Positions 13,123 to 26,803 of a DNA stretch of 64,000 nt are shown piece by piece. The position numbers were made by a program, and so were the translations under genes. A model generated the notes under the pieces. That model saw nothing but the letters and a program-made list of their open reading frames with translations, was not told the DNA's origin and did no database searches. Each line of letters starts with the position of its first letter. Position 1 is the stretch's first letter. This DNA is from Acephala macrosclerotiorum (lineage: Eukaryota; Ascomycota; Leotiomycetes; Helotiales; Mollisiaceae). The stretch is from contig MU119352.1 in assembly GCA_014904845.1 (NCBI GenBank), positions 1-64,000 on the forward strand, written 5' to 3'.

Positions 13123-16100
13123 TCAAGCACTTGCGCCCATTTGCGCGTCGACTCCGGCACCGATTTCAACACCCTCAATGCGTTCCCAGTCCTCATCACT
13201 CACATCTTCAATGTCTGCTTCACCGCTCTCGCTCTCATCACTGCTCTCCGCTTTCGTATCGACGACGACTTTGAATCCTTGACAAACAATATCCTTTTGC
13301 TTGATAAGCTCCACTAAGAATCCACACCTTTGCAGACTCCCTTGCCACCCACCCTCTGCCAAGGACACGGGCATTGACGATACTCGTACCTCACCCAGTT
13401 CTCTTTCTGGTCCTCTGGGATTGACCTCGTCTTCTGCATATGCAAACGCGGTAGCGAAATACTGCAGTATATCTGAACACAGCGAGAGTAAGGCTGAGCG
13501 GTATTCGGGCTTGAGGGAAAGTGCGCCTCCGGATTGTTGGTAGAGGTTCTCCATCACGGCGTAACGAGCTATGATCGAGACTACGATTTGTAGGTGAGAG
13601 AAGGATGCCTGGAGGAAGGTGGCCGGAATTTGGGTGGGAGGATAGGCGGTGAGGATCTCTTCGTAAAGCTGCGGAGTGGTTAGTCTTGGCTTACGTATAT
13701 ATGGCGAGAGAAAAGGAAAGTGTGGATAGATACAAATGAAGGGACGTAACAAGGAACTTACTGAGAGCAGAACGTAAACACAGCTCCATCCTAACGTCGC
13801 GATCTCCAAACCCAATTGCTCGTCGATCGTCGTTAAGATCCTCAGAATGTTACTTCTGATCTCTAATACATCCACGAACTGAGACTTGTCATCGTGCAGT
13901 GCTGTTCCGAGTCGTCGAACATTGGTTGAAATTCGTCTGCAAATGATATAATCTGGTACATGCCTCGACACTAGAACTCCTAGCTCAGATTCGAGGCCAT
14001 GCTTTATAGTAGTAAAGCTAAGTGATTCGGAAGACGAGGTCGAGATAAGAGAGATATACGCCTGCCACCACAACTTGCTGGTTTGAGCTGGGGAGAGAGC
14101 GGGGTACGTCGTTGCTAGCTCGACTTGCTCGTCTACAAAGACATCTTTTTCAACATCCATGCTTGAGTGGGCAGGACGGAGGGGCAATGTAGTATGTAAA
14201 GACTTCAGTATTTCTGGTTCGGTCTCAAGCCTCTGTGTAGCCTCAGGGATTTCGATATTTAGTCGGCCTGTCTCGGTTTCGTGACCGCCCTGAGCTTCTC
14301 TTGCTGATGCAGAAGGCAACCCGATCTTTCGCTTCTTCGTCGCCAGGTGGTCTGCAAGTTGTTGCCTTGCCATACGGCGCTTGATTATGCGATGAAACTG
14401 TTTTTGGTTCACGAAAAGTATATCATCTTCTCTTGTAGCACCGGAAGCCGGAGATTTTAGAGGCTGCGGCCCAGGTGCTGCTTCATTCTGCTGCAGAATA
14501 TCCTTGGACATGTTTGGTGAGTTCGAATTTTCGTCCCTTGGAAGCTTTTGATCGGGATCTGAGAGCTCCGGGTATTGAAATGTGGAATCCGGATTCGAAG
14601 CATCATATAGAAAAGAATCAAAATCAAAGTCTTGAAGTACGTCCAGGCCTGGTGCATCAGCAAATGACATGGGGAAAGACGTATCCTGAGGTATTGCAGC
14701 ACGCTGGGGGGTAACTTTGGAAAGATCGGAAGTGATATGCACATTGTCGTCGCTTATCCGTCGCATCATGAGTCTTCGGGTGTTGTGTTTCCCACAGTCT
14801 AAAACCATGAGGGACATTTGGTAGTCTTGAAGTGCTTTGCTGTGCGCATCCTTGCTCTCTTTGCTGTCGGGGTCATGTCCAGGCATAAGAGACAATCTGT
14901 AGTCCCTCGCAGCTTGTTCTTGTTGCTCGATTTGTGCTGGAGTGAGCTCAATGGGCTGTGGATAAGACCAAGATTTCACGTCGTCATGTGTTGTAAATGA
15001 CGGCACGGTTGCAAGAAGTTGCCCTTGATACTCTTGATACTCTTTCGATATTGTGAGAGGTGGCTGTTGTGATTGATCGGTAACCGGAGCCGAGTGGATT
15101 AGATTTTTTGTAGAAGTAGGGACTAGATCCAGTGACGACGAGCCTCCCTCTTTTTCTTCATCGAATTCGGTATCCATGTCATCATATTGATATCGCTTTT
15201 CGCCTCTGTGCGTTCTGTGGATTTCCAGGTCTTCTCTCATGGCGTCAAGTTTGATATTCACCTCGGATACTCCGTTTGAATTGATACGCGGCCGGAATTT
15301 ATGGAATCGCTCTTGGCTCTTTCTGAAGACTTCTCCCATATCCAAGGGACCTGGGTGTCCAAATACAGCTGCAGGATCTATTGCTTCTTGTTGTACCAAC
15401 CTTTTTTGGAGATTGCGCGAATTTGTCCAGCTCCGGGTGACATCCTCTTTTCCCTCGACTTCCTCTTCCGAGTCTGTATGGATTTCTGGCAGAAAGATAT
15501 TCTCTTCATTTGTAGCACTTGAATTAGTAGCTCTCTCCTCTTCTTCAACTTCTGCCTCCACATCAAGGAACTGATTTCGCCGTTCGCGTCTACGTTTTCT
15601 GCGGTGGCTCTGATGTCGTGTCAGTTTGGTATTCGGCATGCATATGCTATCAAGGTTCGAGCTGCCTAGGCCTTGCGCCCGAATCTACTTACTGTGGTGC
15701 TTTGCTCATCTTCTCCTGCGTTGTCCCCTTCCTCTCCACTCTCCTCTTTAGCGTCCATATCTTCTTTGGCGTCGCTTTCTGCATTGGCTTCAGCGTCTTC
15801 TTTCGACTCCTTGGAAGACTTCCTGAAGATATCAGCGTAACTTTCTGGATCATCGATGATTTGCTCTGTGGTATGCTTGATAAGATCCTCCTCTGCAAGG
15901 GTAGCTTCTCGAGCCGCCTCTTTATCTCGCTTCTTTTGCTCTTTCTTGCTCAGCTTCCTAGTGGTAGGAGTTTCAAACGTCTCATCAGGAGAAGAGACGC
16001 TCCGCAAGCCCTTGGGAGTGTTAGTCACTTCAACAATAACAGAACGATACTCTTCGCTTCCAATTCCCGGCGAAGGGAGAGCATCTAGATCAATAAGTGT

Positions 16101-19100
16101 TTCAGCAAATGGAGTACGATAAATCCCAGGGCCATCGAAACCAGGCGGAGAATCACGTTTGTGGAAAGAAGGATCACTGATCGTGATATTAGGATCAAAG
16201 CCTGAGTCTTGAAGCCCAGCAAGTCCCCCTTCAGCCTGATCACGTGGATATGGAGTAGAACCAGGGGGCGGCCCTCCTGGCTGAATATCTTTTCGCTTGG
16301 CTCGAGTTGCGTCACCCCTAACCTCACTCAAATCGAAGAGCAGAGACTTATCATCAGCATCACACGAGCTAGCTGTCTGGGTAAAGCTGTGTCTGTCCCT
16401 ACTACTTTGCCATGAGCTGAGCTTCGTGCGAACGGATGGTTTTGTGACGCAATTTTGGCGGTCGTCCATACGATGGGACTGAGACGAGGGCCTCAGCAGC
16501 CCACTGGTGCTGTTAGGTTGTTGTGGAACACCTGGTGTGTGGACGGTAGGAGCTGGTATTCCATAATACGTCGAATCTGATCTGGAGGGACTGCTTGATT
16601 TCGGGAGTTTAGGAAACGTTCGGTCTTTATGAGCCAACGGAGGTCTATGTGTTTTGCTAGGTAATTTCGTGCGGCTGCTCTGTTTACCAACACCGGCGGC
16701 CTCGAAAGAAGGGAAAGGATGGATCTCTCCTGAGTCGCCGTAAGACATGTGAGCGTCATATCCACCCCCAACGAGACCTAAATCCACATGCTTGTACTCG
16801 CTGTCACTAATCTCGCATGCCTGCTCCTCGGCAATGCGCATTGCTTCAAGACCCGCTGCCGCTTCGAGATCGCTCTCATCGTCATCGACAAATTCTGCGT
16901 AGTTATCGGTGGGCTTGGAGTTGTGAAGATTCGTCCTCTGAGGTGCAAGTGTGATATTCGGAGGTGGAATGTCGCTATAGCTGGACAAAGAAGTAGATCT
17001 GGCGGCATACGAACTAGCCGGAGCGAGCATACTTTGAGGAGAGTTTTCACCCGCGGAACTTGGGTGATAATGGCCAGACGAATACGAATGACTATAGTGA
17101 TTACTTTTGTACGATCCAGCAGGTAAGACTTGTGGGGTGCTATTTTGGGGCAACAGGGAAACAGCAGGAGGCTGTTGATTAAGTGGAGGGCTACCCATAT
17201 CAGGGTAGTAGAACAGTTCGGGCATTTCGTCCTCGTCGTGATCAGGTTTGGCAGACTTCTCGTCAAGATAAGACTTCATGATCTTGTTGAAATCCGATTC
17301 GTTGACAACAGCACCGCTCTCGGAATATTTGGCCTTCTTTTGAAGATCATTGCAGAGAAGATCTAGATTAATTTCGCCGTCCTTAACCTTCTGGCAGGCT
17401 TGTAGACGATCCCTGAAACATGTGAGCAAATTTCCGTACAGAAGCTGCACTCTCAGATTTGAGGAAGCATACCAGATCGTATTACAGGTCAACATCTGTG
17501 ACTTGTTCTCGCCAGGGATAGCATCTTCGTCCTCGTTCTGCTTTTCATCAACAAGCTGGATCAAATCGCTCTTGAATGGGTGGCCGGATTCTGGAAGCGG
17601 AAAGGCGTTAGAGAAAAAACTGTCGTCAAATTGATCGAGGATATTCTCCCGGTGCTCTCGGTAGTCACCAAATAGCTGCGCGTCCAACTGCTTGGCATTT
17701 TGTCGCGCAAACCAGTTGATGCCATGGAGCTGTTGCGTATGCGCAGATTCGGGGACGGTTCGTGAATTAGGGGCAAGCTTGGACGCCAATTGAGTGAGAT
17801 GATGAACAGCTCGAATAGAGATGTCGTCCGAGCGTCTCGAGAGGTCGTCGAATTGAGAAGCATGCAGATCTTCATACTCAGCAGAGTATTCATGAAGTTT
17901 CATAACGATATTTTTCATGAGTTCTGAGCCCATAGATTGGATCTTGTCCGGGCCTGCTATGATACATTGGTAAGTATCAATGCGACCGAGATGATGATCA
18001 CTAGACTTACTAGTGGGACCAAATAGTTGGAGATATGCCTGCCCGTGTTGTTTGAGATGGTTTATATGGTGTTGCTCAATCTTGTTGCTGCCCATGATTA
18101 AGGACTGCTCAAGTCCTTCCGCCGCAGAGAACAATTTCGCGTCTGTGTCTGATATGCGACTTTCGATGAGATTGCCAAGGATCTGGATCGCAGTCCGAAA
18201 AGCGTGCATGATACTCTGAACTGCCTTCACTTTTCGAGCAACCTCAAGATCTTGCTCCTGAATAGATATAGCACTCTTGAAACTCTCTGCCGAGGAGGAG
18301 GATTTGAGGCTTCTAGTAGCTGCATGATCATTGTCCGGGGTTTGTTGAGAACTCGAAACCTGATGTGGAGATGAAGGACTCTTCTGAAGTTTACCGCCAT
18401 CCAGAGCCTTCTTGGAAGTGGATATCATTCGTGGAATAGATGTAGGAAGGGGCTCTCGTTTTACTACCGAGGGAATATCATTGATATGTGGTGGCAAAGC
18501 CACGAAGCTTCGCGCATTAAAGTTTCTGGAAGGTGGTCTGCTATGTCCGAGCTGCGGGGGACCCGAGGCAGAATGGGCGGTAGTCGAAAGAGCAGAAAAA
18601 GTGTTCGGCGGCTTCAATTGTTCCATCATACATTGAGTCGTCGACATATGCACCCTTTTTTCAGAGACTTGGATAATCTCTTCGGAGCGAATAGTGTACT
18701 TCGTCAGAATCCCCCCTGCCATGATTGACTTGCTGGCCTCTTGCAGAGCTCGAAGTGTGTCTGGTTGCAGAGGTCTCTCGGGAGGTCGCTGGATCTTGCT
18801 CGTGCTCGAAATATTCCTAACAGAGTGGTCAGTGAGACGAGTGTCTCAGATTGCCTGGGTCATGCATACAATAGCGAAAGCTGTAGATCAACCTGGAGAC
18901 TCATCAAAATGGTAGCGAGAGTTCCTTTCATATCCCGTAGTCTGCTCAGGAGTTTCTGGATCTGGGATTCCTTATACACGAACTTGACGCGAACCTTCCA
19001 GGCGCGTTTTCCATTGCCTCCAAGCTTTTCAAGTATCTTGTCGATTTTGACGTATAAATCCGCACAGTCTTTGATGATTTTCGCAGTCAACAGATATATA

Positions 19101-19315
19101 TCGTCCGAATACCACGACTTGCTATCTTCCAGAAGTCGGGAAAGGAGGGTCAACGACTGAGAGAATGTCTTCAGATCATCAGCTAGCAACTGAATATCTT
19201 CAGAGGCGGATCCAACGGCGCCGCCTAGTGTATAGAGTGTCTTGGAGAGGGACAAGGCTGCCTGGGCAATTTGCCATATGCTGGCGACAGCGCCAATGGC
19301 AGTGAGAGGATCCAT
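13123..19315 (-). CDS. Large protein: fungal STAND-type N-terminal domain, half NF-YA motif
   Basis: Six exons (19315-18870, 18816-18011, 17956-17473, 17412-15693, 15609-13762, 13668-13123) total 5850 nt, 1949 aa. All introns have GTAAGT or GTATGC donors and CTGAC/CTAAC-type branch sites. The stop at 15666 and the ATG at 15639 both lie inside the 83-nt fourth intron, so the apparent two genes are one. Residues 1-150 (MDPLTAIGAVASIWQIAQAA) match the helical N-terminal domain typical of fungal STAND proteins, but no nucleotide-binding domain follows. The middle is helical, then long disordered Ser/Pro/acidic stretches with a charged segment near the fourth intron. Near residue 1550 lies FVNQKQFHRIIKRRMARQ, like the subunit-binding half of NF-YA/HAP2, without the DNA-binding half. 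The C-terminus is helical and ends acidic. Function unknown; possibly a regulatory scaffold. Confidence 0.7.
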
Positions 19316-19818
19316 TACTGCAAGCCTGGTGCCTTGACGGCTTGACTACGCCCAAGTCGTTATCGATACGTTGTCGAAGTGGATGTTCAGGCAGCACAGA
19401 GAACAGTGAACAAGAAAAAAATACGGCGTCCCCAGGAAGACCTGAGGATGTCAGCGGCAGTTGGGCTCAGCCTCCTCGTATCGCCTCACATATTGCAAAG
19501 CTGCAAGGGTGCCGCAGCGAATCAAATGACAGTCTTGCCAGCACGTGAAAGATAGAAAACACTCAGGACTTCGAATTGAGATTTTATAAGCTTGTAGATA
19601 TACTTTCGGGTGGACGGAGACGATTGTGTAGGAGAGAATAATAATTTCCCAACCCCTTGTGAGGATATAAATGTCACGTGGAGAGCTCCGGCTCACCGCC
19701 CCAAAGTGACCTCGCCTAAACCGGTTGCTCCACGGCAATTCAAATTTATTCTAAACAAAAACCTTGGAGGCGTTGAGAGACCTCCGAATCCTCCAGCACG
19801 AGCTGCAGACTCTCCAAA
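19316..19818. promoter_or_regulatory. Divergent intergenic region (promoter)
   Basis: About 500 bp separates the divergent start codons of the large STAND-domain gene and POL5, so it must hold both promoters. A CACGTG box lies near 19675. I see no ORF or RNA gene here. Confidence 0.5.
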
Positions 19819-22800
19819 ATGGGCCAAAAACGAAAGCGCCCAGCTCAAGATGCAGGTGCCACGGCTTCCAAACCCAAGAAGCAGCAAAAGACGAACAAGA
19901 AGGCTGAAAAAGCCCCTCCCAAATCCACAGCCGCCCTCGAACAACTCGATACATCTCCCTTCGTCGACAATCCCCAAGGCGCAGACCTAAAACGCGAAGT
20001 TGAACTATACACCCTTCTTAGCAGTGACGAAGAAGAGAAGCGGCTGGGTGCTGCGATTGCAGTCGTTTCTGGCCTGCTGGGCGGTGACGGAGTTGGGGAG
20101 CCTACATTACAGCGACACCTTGAGAGAAAACTGTTTCGCGGACTGGCAAGTGGTGCTAAGTCTGCAAGATTGGGATTCAGTATCGCATTGACCGAAATCC
20201 TAGGACAACTATTTGGCACGAAGGATCTCGCGGCACAAAAGTATATAGGCCTGACATTCGACAAAGTCTTTGGGTTCTTGGTTGCGAAGACAAAGCCTGA
20301 TGGCGACTTGAGCGGACAAGAAATAAAGGATCATCATCTCGGCTTGTTGTTCGGTCTAGAAAGCTTTATTGGGGCGAAAATTCTGTTCCGAGATGACGAG
20401 AGGTGGATCGATGTTCTGGAGAAATTGCTGGAGCTTGCGCAGAAGAAACCATGGATCAGGGAACAATGCGGGTACGCGATCATGAAGGCTCTGCCGCAGA
20501 TGAGCCAGACTCAGGCAGAATACACTTTAACGGAACTTCACAATACTGGATTGGCTTTGTCGCCGGAAGGTGTTGGCATCTGGCTTTCGGCCAGGAGCCG
20601 TTTCCCAGACATGAAGCTACCCAGTAAGCCATGGGGACAAAGCGGCAATCCTCTGGAGCATCTCAAGTCTCTTGGTAAGGCGCTGAAGGAGAGCTCATCA
20701 AGCGATGAGACCCAACAAGCCAAGCAGACAGGGAATTGGAATGCCAAACTTCATTTTGTGTGGGAGGTCGTGCTAGCAGAATATGCTACAGCGGCGCAAA
20801 ACAAGGTTCACAATATCAAGTCAGACTTCGAGAATTTCTGGAAGGTAGCGGTAGACGGTAGGTATTCCCATCACTCAATACGGCAAGTCACTGATCATTG
20901 TTACAGAGAATTTGTTTTCCTCCACAGCTTCGAGAGAACGTAAATTCTGGGGCTTTCTGCTGTTCCAAAGAGTGGTTGAGGATGCCGAGTCATTTGGCAA
21001 GCTATTGCCCAGCGTATTTAGCCACAATCTCGTACGCTGTCTCATCAACCATGTTCAAGATAAAGATCGTTTCCTCCATCGCGCTGCAGACAAGTCCCTC
21101 AAGGTCTTGATTCAAGCTGCCGAGGCGAAGCCCAAGCTATTGGAGACATTCCTTCCTCAGCTGATCAGTGGTAATGGCAACTATAATTTCGATCGCATCA
21201 CAAGCACAAAGACTATTGAGCGATTACTTGCACTGGTAAACGATAAAACCGCTGCTTCCGTCATCGAAGTCTTGGTTAAGCCCGCCAGGTCCGTCGCGGG
21301 GTATGTTGAATCTTCCTTTGTTCGAACTTTGCTAATATCAATAGGTCCGAGCCCGACCAGACGGCAGAGGCAGAACGACGCCGAACATTACTTGGTGATT
21401 ATTTATTGAATATCATTCGCAAGGTCAATACTGCTGATGACTCGGCGAACTTCAGCTGGTTGTCGGAAACAGCTTTGCCTACCCTAGCGGAGTTCGCGTA
21501 TAGCGAGAATGAGAAATGTCAGCCCTCATTGTCGGACAAGACTCGGGGAATTTTCCGCGGCCGCCTCATGTCAGCCTTTGGACACCTTCTCTCCGACATC
21601 AAGGGCTATGTATACCCATGCCAATTACTGGCATCTTTTTCCCCTGAAGCCGTTCAGATGGATAGTGGGATTTCTGATGCGAGAGATATCGCCATGTCAA
21701 CAATGGCGAAAATCTTGAAGAAGACCAAAAAGGCAAGTGAGACTGACAAGGCTCCATTACAAGGGCTGGCTCTATTGTACTCTCTTGTCATATTCCAGCT
21801 CTATAATGGGGAATCTGAGGCAGTGTCGATTCTCGAAGAGTTGAAACTTTGCTACGACAAGCTCATTCGACACAAGGATACCGAGGACTCGGATGCAGAT
21901 GCTTCTGAGGTATTGGTAGAGCTTCTGCTATCATTTATCTCGAAGCCGTCGGCTTTGTTGCGTAAAGTCACGCAGCATGTGTTTGGAGCATTTATGTCTG
22001 ACATGACTGCAGGTGGGTTGAAACTTATGACAGATGTTCTCGAATCTAGTGAGAGTTTAAGAGGTCAACAAGCTCTATTTGATCAAGAACCAGAAGATGA
22101 CGAAGCTATAGACGAAGATGAGGATGATGAGCTTGACTCGGATGTTGAGGTTGTTGATATGGATGCAGATGAGGGCGATCTCAATGATCATCTTCGCGAG
22201 GACGAGGACGAAGAATCGGATGATGACGACGAAGATGAGACCGGCTCAGCGGATGAGGAGGATGAAGAAGCAAAGAAGCTAGATGATGCTCTTGCTACTG
22301 CACTCGGCACACATCGTCTCGGTCAAGACGCCGAAGCAGAGTCTGATAGCGACGCAGATATGACCGACTCGGAGATGATGGCTCTTGATTCGAAACTTGT
22401 TGAGATCTTTTCACAACGAAAGAGGACTCCGAACAAGAAGCAAGAGCAGAAGGATGCCAAGGAAACGATGGTCAATTTCAAAACTCGAGTTCTTGATCTA
22501 CTAGACATCTATGTCAAGAAGCAAGCTTCGAATCCTCTAGCTTTTGGCCTGTTACTTCCTCTGCTAGAGCTGATGCGTACCACCAAGACGAAACAGCTAG
22601 CTGAGAAGGCACACAACATCATTTTGGGATTTGCGAAGGCTTCAAGGGGTGTCAAGCAGGTTGAAGGCATTCCGCAATTAAATGCGGCGGAGCAGGTAAA
22701 GCTTCTCAAGGCCATCCACCTCGAGGCCTCGAAGGATCCATCTCATGTTTTCGCAAAGGGGGCCAGCACTGCCAGCTTGTTGGTCGCATCGAGCATTTAT

Positions 22801-22941
22801 CGAGTCGACAAGAGGAATTTCAAGAAGATCGCGAATGTGTATCGGGATTCTCAGGTATCGTGGGTAGAAGGTGAAGTGAAAATGCAGGCCGCATTCTTCT
22901 CGGAGTTCATCAATTGGTGTCAAAGTCATGCAAAGTCGTAG
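19819..22941 (+). CDS. POL5: DNA polymerase V/phi-like nucleolar protein (Pol5, Mybbp1a family)
   Basis: Three exons (19819-20857, 20907-21300, 21345-22941), introns of 49 and 44 nt, total 1009 aa, close to yeast Pol5. Despite its name the family acts in ribosome biogenesis and rDNA transcription in the nucleolus rather than as a replicative polymerase. The N-terminus is a Lys-rich nuclear-targeting stretch (MGQKRKRP, KKQQKTNKKAEK), followed by the family core ELYTLLSSDEEEKRLGAA and helical repeats (armadillo-like). A long Asp/Glu tract runs over residues about 720-820 (nt 22080-22370), typical of the family. The start ATG sits in a good context (AAAATGG). No lesion seen. Confidence 0.93.
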
Positions 22942-24894
22942 ATGTGGATAACAAAAATGATACCCTATGTATTTAAATGCCTCATAAAGGTGTTGAACAA
23001 TACGAGAGCTCTTACGGTCGAGCAAATGACATTGCCAATACATCGTAACGTGCTAACATTTATCGAACTCCGCCACCAACTTCCAACATCCATGGTCTGT
23101 TCATTCAGTGTTGAATTCCGAAAGCATGGGGGAAGTTGTATGGCCTCCAATCAGCAGTTCGTCCAGTGCCCGAGGCCGTGGTACGATGGGATTATCGTCG
23201 CACTCTCGGGTCAATTACAGCGAGTCTTACTGACGGCGCGAGGGTCCGTAACACAAAACTCAACTCCGACGTCAGGCCCCTTTTCTTCCATCTATAAGTA
23301 CTTCGTGTGCTCAAAAAGTCAGCCGATTCGAATGCTCTTCTTTTCTTGAAAGTCCAAGAACTTTTATGGGATCAGTTCAGTCGGCCCTTCATATGTAATC
23401 ACTCTCGTATCCTTATCTGTTGTTCCTCCAGACCCCAGCGGCTGCACCAACTCAAAAGGATGGATTGCAATCCTTACCTCTTTCCTCCCACCAGCTCGTG
23501 CAGCTCGCCGCGACTCCGAGGTTCATTCTTCGTCTAACGGCAGGGGAAAACGCTTCGAGATGCAAGATCCCGCAATCGACTTGCAAGACGATTGAATACA
23601 GCGTGATGCGACCCATCAACCGTTCCCATCCACGTGCACTCACGCTTCCGGCTTCCACAAGCAGCTCCAGATCTTTTCTGCGGGTCGTCAATCGGTGGTC
23701 AACCGTTTCTGACCCGTTGATAATATTGTAGCGTCTTAATTTGGCCAATCGAGGTGCATCTCTACCCTCCTTTCCTTCAGTATTCCACGCCTCTTCTTTC
23801 AACCTTCCATTTCAGCTCTACTGCGCTTTCGAAGTTCCTCTACCACTCATCACATCCCCTTTGTATTTGCGGAAAACGACTCGCGATGTCATTACTTTCA
23901 ATTTTTTGGCCCTCCTGCTCTTAGCCGGCGTATTCAAGCTTTGGGCGCTCCGAGGTGGCACACGAACCCCGATGGAGCTCGAGCTTTAGGAAACGCGTGT
24001 ACTTCGTAATCTCAACACCCTATCACAAGCCACGATGTATCTTAGTAAACCGTGCTGCGGCCGAAGCACTCGATTTCTATTGGTCCTCAAGTCGGGGATG
24101 CGCGCCTCGATCTGCAGCTCTGGTGGTTGATATCATTGAATTTCTTGAACGTTTGAGCTCTTATCAGCCGTACTTCATATTGCCCTCGGCCGCCTATCAA
24201 CACCACAAACCATATCGAAGCCCTGGACTTCAGACGGGAGCTCGGTAAGTGTGTGTCTGTGATCTTTCGTCTCCAAACACATGTCATCCTTGGACTTATC
24301 AGTGAGTTGCACGTCCAGAAGATGATTTCGAGCACATCGAAAAATCGTTCATTTGAGATGTTGCCTCTCTCTCGAAGACCAAGCCTTGGGGAACACATCC
24401 CGAGCAGCCACAATGCCCGGAAATGCTTATTTCCTACATCAAAAGCTTGACCACTCATCAGACCCATCCAAGGGGCTAGAAACGGACGGCCCCGCACCCA
24501 TTCTAGAAACCTACCTATCTGAGCCCTGCTCCACCCTCACTGATAGCGAATATTGATGTCAACGTCGTAACCAGGATCCTCGATGGTGAGTTTGAGGTTT
24601 GGTTTAGGAAGGAGGTTACCAAAATATCGCCACTTCTTTGGCTGAGAGGTGCTGGTCGAGGAGGAACCGATCCACCCAATACCCAGATTGTCATATTGAC
24701 TGATCAGTGCTAATATGCGGGCCAGGATCGAGTGGCCTGCGAAGGATCGTGTTTATATGCATGCAGAAACCATGGCCATGGGGCAGGAAAGTATGATGAG
24801 AGAGCAGAGTATATATGTTCCAGCGCGCCCGTAGGGCGCTCTTTCGACGTCTCCACATCAGTCCTCTAGTAACTGGCATCGCGGCCTTACGACA
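22942..24894. other. Long intergenic region without a convincing gene
   Basis: Almost 2 kb between POL5 and the amino-acid transporter, both on the plus strand. Open frames here are short, lack splice-supported continuation and resemble no family I know. A TATATAT element at 24810-24816 lies about 80 bp before the transporter ATG and could be its TATA box. The rest may be long leader or regulatory DNA. Confidence 0.4.
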
Positions 24895-26803
24895 ATGGCA
24901 AATCAATTAGCAATAATTGGTGGAGATGGCGGTGATCCACGTCTGAGTAAGTTACAATTGTACTTTTCGGATTTTCGTTGGCTAATTCCGAAAAGGCATG
25001 GGAGAGGGCCAAGTTCCTGTCCCAGGAGTCATCCGTCGCCGACTTCATGATCCCGACGTGAAGATTGAAGAGTATTTCTACTACGCCAAAATTCAACGAG
25101 AGCAAGAGAAATCAGGCTTGGATCCGGCAGAGCGATCCCGTATCGCCAATGGTTTGGACTCGCACACTTCGGGCTCTGATGTCGCAGTCGGCTCTGATGA
25201 GAAGACGGACGAGAAGTCAAGACCAGAACTTCCTCGAACTGCCACCAATATTGTCACTCCACAGGAGTGGGAGAATGCCTCTCGTGCTGCGAGAAATGCT
25301 ACTTGGCCATCAATGTAAGTAACCATCGCTAGATTTATATCATGATCGATGCTGACCAGAGACAAGTGTCTACCTCATCACAACCGATATTCTTGGACCG
25401 TCCAATGCTCCTTGGGCGATCTCTCAGTACGGATACGTAGGAGGTGTTATGATGTACACTTTCATGGGTATCATGGCCTTCTATGCCGGTTGGATGATTT
25501 GGTGCATGTTCCTCAAACTCGACTCGGACAAATACCCAATGAGATCATTCGGTGACTTGGGCTTCCGTATCTTCGGCAAGGAGACTCGCCACGGCATGAA
25601 CATTCTTCAATCTATCCAGCTTCTCTTCAACGTTGGTGTGATAATTATCGTCAACGGTCAATCGCTATCTCAGATGTCCAAGTTTAAGCTTTGCTTCGCG
25701 GTCTGCATCTTTATCTGGCCTATATGTGGCGCTGTCGTTGGTCAAATTCGGACGTTACAGAAATTTGGATGGATTGCCAATTTTGCGATCTGGCTAAACG
25801 TGATCTGGATCTTCATGACTATCGGGGTTGCAGCTCACTCCACACCCAACTACGCTGCTGCCTTGGCTACTTTCGGAACGCCACAAGGTCCAATTGAGCA
25901 TACGGTTTGGATTCCATCAGGATCGACCTTTGACACTCAGCTTGGTGCCGCCATGCAAATTGTCTACGCGTATGGTAAGCTCCTTCCTCATCCCTGTGCT
26001 CTGGCATGCCCTTCCTTCCGCCTTTCTCTCTCCGCATATCATAGTAACGTAATTTAGGTGGCGCTATGCTTTACTGCGAGTTCATGGCCGAGATGCGTCG
26101 CCCATTTGATTTCATCAAGGCTCAATTTGTGGCCGAAATCTTCATCTACCTCATGTATCTCATGTTCGGTCTCGTGGTATACTCACAACAAGGACAATTC
26201 ACCTACAACCCTGCAAATCAGGGTCTCTCCCCATACTCATGGCAAACTGCTACAAACGCCATCAATCTCGCTTCCGGACTGATCGCCGCTGTCCTCTACG
26301 GCAACATTGGAATCAAAGTCATCTATCAAAACATTGTTCAAGACTTGATGGGCGGTCCAGAATTGACCACCAAGGCAGGAAAGATTCTCTGGATCGGAAT
26401 GGTCCCGATTTACTGGTCTCTTGCATTCATCATCGGTTCCGCAGTACCCCAATTCACCAACGTATCTTCCATGGTATCAGCTACTTGCATCATGCAATTC
26501 ACCTATACCTTCCCTGCCCTCCTCTACTTTGGTATCAAGGTTCAGGAGGACGCTATTACACCAGAAGAGAAATTCGATCCAGCGACAGGACAAGTTTATA
26601 GGATTGACAGCTGGAAGGATCTCTCGAGATGGAAGAGAGGCATATTTTCTAAGCGGTGGTATCTCAAGATTTTCGACTTCATCTTCTTCTTGGCGAGTCT
26701 TACGACGGCGGCGTTGGGCATGTATGCTTCTGGAACTGGGTTGAGAGAAGATTTCGCGAGTGGCCATGCGACTAGTTTCTCGTGTACGAGTCCGTTGGAG
26801 TAG
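24895..26803 (+). CDS. Neutral amino-acid permease, AAAP family (Mtr-like)
   Basis: Four exons (24895-24946, 24996-25314, 25367-25974, 26058-26803) give 574 aa. The first exon is short (MANQLAIIGGDGG) and the second intron uses an AAG acceptor. A soluble N-terminus of about 140 residues is followed by roughly eleven hydrophobic segments in the order expected for eukaryotic auxin/amino-acid permeases (Aa_trans fold), beginning at VYLITTDILGPSNAPWAISQYG, with a cytosolic-looking loop containing CEFMAEMRRPFDF. Neurospora Mtr, a neutral/aromatic amino-acid importer of the plasma membrane, is the closest characterised type I can name. Substrate is not readable from sequence. No broken region. Confidence 0.88.

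Noticed and set aside
15618..16088. 156-codon plus-strand ORF with hydrophobic stretches
   Set aside because: Antisense to the large gene; the hydrophobic look comes from the Glu/Lys-rich sense strand.
23741..24556. Several 65-136 codon ORFs before the amino-acid transporter
   Set aside because: Overlap each other on both strands, lack splice-supported extension and show no domain.
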